NCBI GenBank assembly: GCA_949825025.1 | Contig: OX463787.1 | Coordinates: forward strand, 15,497,707 to 15,561,706 | Origin: Siphlonurus alternatus | Lineage: Eukaryota; Arthropoda; Insecta; Ephemeroptera; Siphlonuridae | Length of the DNA stretch: 64,000 nucleotides | Direction: 5' to 3' | Part shown: piece after piece, positions 58,002-64,000 of the stretch | How positions within the stretch are numbered: the stretch's first letter is position 1 | Layout of the letters: each line of letters opens with the position of its first letter | Notes under the pieces: generated by a model | Databases searched by the model: none | The model's input: only the letters and a program-made list of their open reading frames with translations | What the model was told of the DNA's origin: nothing | Program-made: the position numbers and the translations under genes

Positions 58002-61000
58002 TTAAAATTCACAAACAAACCTAGATGTTACATCACAACTATAGTCAAACCAACTGCGATTTGGAATAAAGAAATACACGCAAATTTCAGCGTCTTTGTT
58101 ATAACTAGGCTGGTTGATAGCCCAGTGTGTAAAAGTGAACAGTTTTCCAGACCCACTCCAGCGCCAAGTATTTTGCCATTTCTCCCCACTTGTCCAGAAA
58201 TCAAATGAATAACCTGAAAACAAAATGGTTACATTAATGGAAGGAAAAAATATTTGTGTATTTTTAATTAGAGAAGGTTTAGAATGGAGTATCGAACTCA
58301 ATTTTTTTTTATTGCAGAAATGGATAAAGGATGCAAAGTTATGCTACCCTGATTTTTTCAGATTTTTTAGAGACCGAGAACTATTTTTAAAAAATTATTG
58401 AAAGTCCTTTTTGTGACGTCACGAAACGCCGCTCCTTAAGAAAAAGATAGGACTTGCCGCCTCGTGACGTCACAAAAAGGACTTTCAATAACTTTTTAAA
58501 AATAGTTCCCGCGCGGTCTCAAAAAAATCTGCATAAAAAATCAGGGTAGCATAACTTTGCACCCTCTATCCATTTCTGCAATAAAAAAATTTAGGTTGAT
58601 ACTCCATTAGGTATTGCCCTTTCTTTTGCATTTGATTTTGTACCCTAGCTTGACCTGAATGATCCTTAATATATAATTAAAAAAAAAAAAATCACCAAAT
58701 CTTGTTAAAATTACTTTTACCAAAACAAATATTAATGCTTATTACTTATTATCCTCGATATATATGAAAATTCATGAATCAACTTCCTGAATTAATCTAT
58801 TTACTGCAAATTTTGACAAGTCTTTTGTCAATACAATTATTTAAAGTTTTTTAATTGTCCATCGTCCTAAAAATCTTGCTATACAAAATGCGATGACGTA
58901 AATTCATGGATAAATTGTACACGAAGGTAAAAATTCATAACCTGAAGGCCTCTAATTATTTTGTAGTAATTAGTTGCAGGTACTTTCTATATTATAAATT
59001 TTATATGTCGTACATAAGAATAAACTTATTCAGTACAACCTATATAGACCAATCAAATATCCTCTTTTTATTTTTAATTAAAGTCTAATACTCGCAATGG
59101 TTGTAACAAACCATTGTTTATAATGTCTGTCGCATGAAGCCTTTTTCATTGTTAAACATGGGACGACGTAGTGCCTGATTTTGCCACCAGAGCAGAGAAC
59201 GTAATGGCATTGTTGGCGGTAGGTAACCGCGTTTCAACTTCATAATTAACGGTCATTTTCCATAAGTTAACATGTAAATCAACAAACGTCCCATATATGT
59301 TTTTCCTTTCACGCGACAGACATTACACAACAATACTTTGTTTTTAATATTAAACATCTGCTTCAGAAATCTAACAAAAGATCAACAGTATATTAATAAA
59401 GAATTTAAATAGTAGAAATAATAATATTTAAAAATATTGAATTTTGACTCTCTTGTATTTTCTGTATCTGAGTTTAGGAGTTAAAATCTTACCATGGGTT
59501 TCTAAGTACTCGTAGATGAGCTGCGTTTTTTCTTCGTCGTCGAAACTTATGAGCCTCATTCCATCGTCGTTACAAATTCTCATGGCTTCCAGAACAGTTA
59601 CCTAAAACGTTTAAATGGACCAAAATTTCAATCGTTACAAAATTTTCAGAGAAATTTACAAACACTAAAGGCGGATTCACATGGCGATTTCTATCATACA
59701 ACGCGATGCGAATACTGCGCACTTGATGTGACATCCATTGGCGACCATATTTGGTGATTTAAAAAAAAAGAACATCGCAATTAACGCGATTTCGCTGCCG
59801 CAACCTGGCGAATTCGCTCGCCGCATAGGATTTCACAGTTTGTGTGACCAAATCTTGTCGCATCGCCGTTGTCGCCATCTGAATACGCCTTAACAAATTA
59901 TTTTCATGATTTTTTGTTCTATAATAATAATTGTTGATTGTGTCGTATGGTAAAATATGCATTATTTAGAGTTAAATTTTTTTTTATCATTATCAATTTT
60001 ATAAAATTATATTTTGTGCCAACAGATGAGATTAATCATACAACAATTCCTAAAAAATAATTGTAAACTTGTGAATAGACGACTTGCAAAACCCCATTTT
60101 TAGCAAAAAGTAAACAAAAAAAAGTGACCCCCAGTTCATTGTTGTTTTGATTATGTGTATAAATTTTGCTTATACATTTTGGACCTTATGGGAAATTGAT
60201 GATTTTTACACACAGATTTCAATATGTTACAAACCTACGATTCTAAATATAAAAATATCACCAGAATCTGCAGTTTTTGGCCATTTATAATGCTGAAATG
60301 CGTATCAGAAGTAGTTTTCTTTACTTTAATATGGCAAATTTTATATGATACCAAATCAGCCAATTGCATGGGGGAAGATACGTAACTAGGCAAACTCCAG
60401 TTTGTTGATTTTAACTGTTGCAATAATCAACAATCTGGAGCTTCCTTGGTTACGCATCTTCCCCCATGCAATTGGCTGATTTGGTATCATATAAAATTTA
60501 CCATATTAAAGTAAAGAAAACTTCTTCTGATACGCATTTCAGCATTATAAATGGCCAAAAACTGCAAATTCTGGTGATATTTTTATATTTAGAATCGTAG
60601 GTTTGTAACATATTGAAATCTGTGTGTAAAAATCGCCAATTTCCCATAAGGTCCAATGTATAAGCAAAATTTATACACATAATCAAAACAACAATGAACT
60701 GAGTGTCACTTTTTTTTGTTTACTTTTTGCTAAAAATGGGGTTTTGCAAGTCGTCTATTAATCTCCAAAATAAATTCAAAATTTTATCTATTAAATCGAA
60801 GGAATCTTTAATTATCTTGCTATAGTTTCACAAATATGTTATTATATGTTACTTACATACACATCATCAGGACTGATGTAGTATTGTTTGCCTCCAATTG
60901 TAACGAAGGCAGCAGGGTCGATACCTACATGGAATACATTGTAAACACCATTTAAAAAAAAAAATGTCCGATTCGGCCAACCTGATGGAACATTATTATT

Positions 61001-62188
61001 TGCATGGAGTGTACACTATTCATAACATACATATTAACATCACTTAAACCATTGACGATAACATTAAATTAATATTGAGGAAAGTGCACAGTACTATAAT
61101 TAAAAACACTTTTAACGGGTACGTTCGTTTATAGTTTTTAAAACACGACACATTTTTTATCACGGAGAAAACATACACTCACTCCATTCAAATATAAATG
61201 TCCAATCCAGCCATATTTTGCCATGGCCGGATCGGATGTACATTTTTATGTGAATGGAGTGTACATAAATGAAATTGTTATTTAACAGTGCTTATAATAT
61301 TAACAGTCGTTAATATATTACATTTTACCAAAATTTTGAATTAGGTGATTTGTAAAGGTTCTTCCATTGCATGTATTCAAATATATTATAGAATTCCAGC
61401 TCTTAGATTTTAGCATGAATTATGAAAAACAACAAAATTTGAGGAACAAATAATATTGTATGAATGAAATAAAAAATTTTATTGTGCCCATTTTATATTA
61501 ATTATCATGTTATTGTAATATTGTAACTTCTTTGTTTACTTAAATATGTAGGGACACAAAAAAATTAAAAAATTGTTGAGTAAGAAAGAAACTTTAAAAA
61601 TTACAATATTGATGTATATATAATGGAGTATTGACCTCAATTTTTTATTGCAGAAATGTATAGAGGGTGCAAAGTTATGCTACCCTAATTTTTTTCAGAA
61701 TTTTTACAGCCTTGGAAGTGTTTTTAAAAAAATATATTAAAAGTTCTTTTTGTGACGTCACAAGGCGCCTCTCCTTAAGAAAAGTCTAGACTTGCCGCCG
61801 CGTGACGTTACAAAAAATACTTTCAATAATTTTTTAAAAATAGTTCCCGGTGTATAAAAAATCTAAAAAAAAATCAGGGTAGCATAACTTTGCACCCTCT
61901 ATCTATTTCTGCAATAAAAAATTTTGAGGCCGATACTCCATTCAACGTGGTTAAACATATAATATACATTACCTATTGTTTTGACAGCTTTTCCGCTTAT
62001 AGATCCATTCAGTGTATCAGATTCGGAACAAACCTGTGGGAATATTTCATTGTTATAAAATTAGAAAAACGTACTAAAACAGAGTTATTAAATTCTGTCA
62101 AGTTTGTTTTCTTATTTCAGTTGCCATTTATTCAATTTACCTGAGAAATTGTGCAGCAGAAGACGAAAAGAAAAATTTTACACTTAAT
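58002..62188 (-). CDS. C-type lectin 5, start codon lost (ATG to ATT); possible pseudogene
   Basis: Exons 62188-62141, 62033-61973, 60924-60857, 59601-59493 and 58213-58002 keep the array's lengths, phases and GT-AG sites (165 codons). The first codon is ATT where lectins 1-4 have ATG. The flank aligns well (TTGACTTGTAAAAA-ATTAAG against TTGACTTGGAAAG-ATGAAG in lectin 4). An in-frame TAA lies two codons upstream, and exons 1 to 3 offer no ATG. The signal-like IKCKIFLFVFCCTISQ is intact, and so is the domain: IDPAAFVTIGGKQYYISP, FWTSGEKW, QPS, WFD and FVCEF. A short upstream frame starts at an ATG near 62253. Either this is a very recent pseudogene, or it uses a near-cognate start, or the base is an error. 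Exon 3 is nearly identical to lectin 1. Confidence 0.85.
58283..58608. mobile_element. Hairpin MITE, family F1, in lectin 5 intron 4
   Basis: ATGGAGTATCGAACTCAA at the left and TTAGGTTGATACTCCAT at the right. The centre TGTGACGTCACGAAACGCCG ... CTCCTTAAG groups it with 38718 and 61623. Confidence 0.92.
59080..59333. mobile_element. MITE with TTGTAATGTCTGTCGC ends, copy in lectin 5 intron 4
   Basis: Same element and same orientation as 39712-39962 in lectin 1 intron 4, with shared flank GCAATGGTTGTAACAAACCA on the left. Confidence 0.88.
59669..59890. mobile_element. MITE, AAGGCGGATTCACATGGCG ends, in lectin 5 intron 3
   Basis: AAGGCGGATTCACATGGCGA at the left. The right end, CGCCATCTGAATACGCCTT, is its inverse with two changes. 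The interior has repeated CGCGAT-type motifs and is much richer in CG than its surroundings. No transposase. Confidence 0.85.
60073..60766. mobile_element. Giant near-perfect palindrome, about 690 bp, in lectin 5 intron 3
   Basis: AATAGACGACTTGCAAAACC at the left, inverted as GGTTTTGCAAGTCGTCTATT at the right. Arms of about 320 bases differ at only scattered positions, including ATTTTGCTTATACATT, CCTACGATTCTAAATATAAA and CCAATTGCATGGGGGAAGAT. The loop is about 40 bases (around 60400-60440). The two small frames here (60235, 60498) are the same DNA read twice. Confidence 0.95.
61623..61942. mobile_element. Hairpin MITE, family F1, in lectin 5 intron 2
   Basis: ATGGAGTATTGACCTCAA at the left and TTGAGGCCGATACTCCAT at the right, ending 30 bases from exon 2. 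Same centre as 38718 and 58283. Confidence 0.92.
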
Positions 62189-62256
62189 TTTTTACAAGTC
62201 AATGTGTACTTGCTCTAGGTCGCTTGATATTAGATGATAAAGTGTCGTACATGATA

Positions 62257-62282
62257 CAATTTATAGTCAATATGAAGATAAG
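62257..62282 (-). promoter_or_regulatory. Lectin 5 promoter: GATAAG - 11 nt - TATAAATTG
   Basis: TATAAATTG at 62265-62257 on minus, 77 bases before the ATT that replaces the start codon. GATAAG at 62277-62282. The promoter is therefore preserved even though the start codon is not. Confidence 0.7.
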
Positions 62283-62334
62283 AATAATAATGTTCCACGT
62301 GCATCAGTAATAATTTTTCGAAGATAAAAATCAT

Positions 62335-63318
62335 CATGTCAACAGCTGATAATTACATTTTTAATAAACAGAAAATTGTAAAATTAATTATTTTCTAATA
62401 AATTAACCAACTTTTTCTATGTAATATTCTTGTATTTTTTTAATTATCTGAAATAATTTAAGATTTTTATTACGGATGTGATTTGATTACATTTTACATG
62501 ATTTAATTTGATTGCGCATTTTTTTTCGGGCTTTGATGCATACATATCGTTTATTATTCATTTAATAATTTAATTAATGTATAAATTATTTACTTATTTC
62601 CATTCAACTTTCAATCCTAAAGAGAAAATTTTATATTTTTTTTTATAAAAATTATTTAATTAATATTTAAAATTAATTTAATGTGATTAAAGTAATGCAA
62701 ATACTTTACAATTGATCATAATTTATTTAGTAATCTATGAATACTAAATATTATCTTTTAATAATAATTAGGATATAATAATTTTTACAGGTATGAGAGC
62801 ACCATTGCAAATATTAAATTCGTAATTATTTAGCATTCAACATGGCACTCGAAGACAAGTCATGATGGTTATTTTTTTTTTTTTTTAAATATAATTGTAC
62901 TACATGTACAATTCTTTAATTTTTAAAGAAAAAACGAGAAAATCTTTCAAATTGAATCTTATAGACTATGCATTATTCAAGTATTTTTTATGTAAAAAAA
63001 ATCGTATTGTAAATACAGTATATGCCATGTTGTCAGAAAGTTAAGTTAGCTAGTGCAAACTACCATCCTAAGATCTTTTTAATTAATTTTTCCTATATAG
63101 TTTATAGTTAAATGAAACATATTTTTCCAATTTAACAAATATTAAAGACACTTTTGTCTCAAATTTTCCACAAATATTTAAATCATCTGATATATATTAT
63201 TTGATATCTGTTAAATATTAATTATTTTATACATGTACAGCACTGTAAAACATTTTCTGTCTTTGTTTCATCATTATTGTTCGGCTCTTTGTTTGTCAAT
63301 ATCAATATACAATAAGAA
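62335..63318. other. AT-rich upstream flank of lectin 5
   Basis: No further lectin exon, signal-peptide exon or other gene is recognised. Confidence 0.5.
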
Positions 63319-63320
63319 CA

Positions 63321-63662
63321 TAATGGAAAACTGCCATGAATTATTTTTTACTGCAGAAATGAATTATAGATGGTACCAAATTATGCTACTCGGAATTTTT
63401 TCATTTTTTTTTTTTTTTAGTCCTGGAACTATTTTTAAATAATTATTGAAAGTGCGTCCACGCCCCCTGGAGGCGTCAATAGGCGTTTTTGCCCCTTCCT
63501 TTTTATTAAGGCTTCAGGGATGCCAACATAACTTCGAGAACTTCAATAAATATTTAAAAATAGTTCCAGGACTCCAAAAAATCTGAAAAAATTCATAGTG
63601 GCATAATTTGATACCCTCTTTTCATTTTTACAACAAAATTTTTTCATGAAAGTTGTCCATAG
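63321..63662. mobile_element. Hairpin MITE, family F2
   Basis: TGGAAAACTGCCATGAATTA at the left and TTTCATGAAAGTTGTCCATA at the right, with TACCAAATTATGCTACTC. The centre CACGCCCCCTGGAGGCGTCA is as in 40570 and 48040. Confidence 0.9.
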
Positions 63663-63783
63663 TGACTGAGGGTATTTTAAAAAAATACGAAACACATATT
63701 TAATAAATGACACTGCTGAGAAAGGTATTTAGGAAACTTAGAAACTTAAGAAAACTTAGGTATTTTTATTCATTCAAATATAG

Positions 63784-64000
63784 TACAGTCAAATTATTTT
63801 AATATTCCCGCCGGAAATTGCCGGAAGTGAGAGGTTTCTGTCCTTCCTGTTTACATTTGGAGTTTGAAATTTTACATAGAGTTTTGCAGTAAGAGCGCGA
63901 GGACTTAATTGTTTGCAAAAGAACAAAAATCAGACATGAACAGGAAGATCAGAAACTACTCATTTCCGGCTACTTCCGGAGTGAATATTAAATTAATTTG
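63784..64000. mobile_element. CCGGAAGT palindromic element, third copy, at window edge
   Basis: GTACAGTCAAATT ... GCCGGAAATTGCCGGAAGTG at the left and CATTTCCGGCTACTTCCGGA at the right, ending ATTAAATTAATT as in the 32500 copy. The outer right end is probably cut by the window. Confidence 0.85.

Noticed and set aside
60235..60686. Two similar 62-codon frames
   Set aside because: The same palindrome arm read twice on one strand; no independent support.

Overview
This is a strongly AT-rich, gene-poor stretch of animal nuclear DNA with short introns, long non-coding tracts, microsatellites and very many fold-back transposable elements. It reads as an arthropod, most likely an insect. The lectin domains carry the FWTSG signature typical of arthropod C-type lectins. 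The long non-LTR retrotransposon is of the Jockey-like endonuclease/reverse-transcriptase type common in arthropods. A SINE core (CTGAGGTTTCCAC ... CAAATGCCGGGATGG) resembles SINEs I associate with insects. The species cannot be named from sequence alone.

Layout. 1-6600 holds no recognised gene, only fold-back elements. 6625-8443 (minus) is a four-exon ropporin-1-like (ROPN1L) gene of 258 aa. It shares a short divergent promoter, with an RFX X-box GTTGCTAGGCAAC, with the first exon of an unidentified plus-strand gene at 8735. 10007-10366 is a palindrome whose arms each carry an outward-facing tRNA-like unit, followed by about 65 copies of TTTTC. 11112-15012 (minus) is a 5'-truncated LINE with a long endonuclease/RT ORF. 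15 to 39 kb is an AT-rich desert with SINE copies (one full tRNA-headed copy with a 13-bp target duplication), a roughly 125-131-bp tandem array at 24137-24990, and several palindromic elements.

39475-62188 is the main locus: five tandem C-type lectin genes, all on the minus strand and all with the same five-exon plan (48-51, 61-64, 68, 109, 209-215 nt). They encode secreted single-domain lectins of about 165 aa, so gene order 5' to 3' runs from right to left. They differ at the sugar-specificity tripeptide (EPN, QPN, QPS, or none clear). Four of five share a promoter module in which a GATAAG sits exactly 11 nt upstream of a TATAA box. The right-most gene has lost its initiator (ATG to ATT) while every splice site stays intact. 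Lectins 2 and 3 look like the youngest duplicate pair, and lectins 1 and 5 another related pair.

The lectin introns and spacers are packed with hairpin-forming elements. These include a superfamily of about 14 copies of roughly 320-bp palindromes, TTAA-flanked palindromes nested inside other palindromes, and two giant intronic hairpins of about 700 bp. A 5S-rRNA-headed SINE lies upstream of lectin 3, and its core matches the tRNA-headed SINE. The strongest candidates for something new are the fold-back-rich lectin array with its fixed-spacing promoter module, the paired 5S/tRNA-headed SINEs, and the divergent tRNA-like palindrome.
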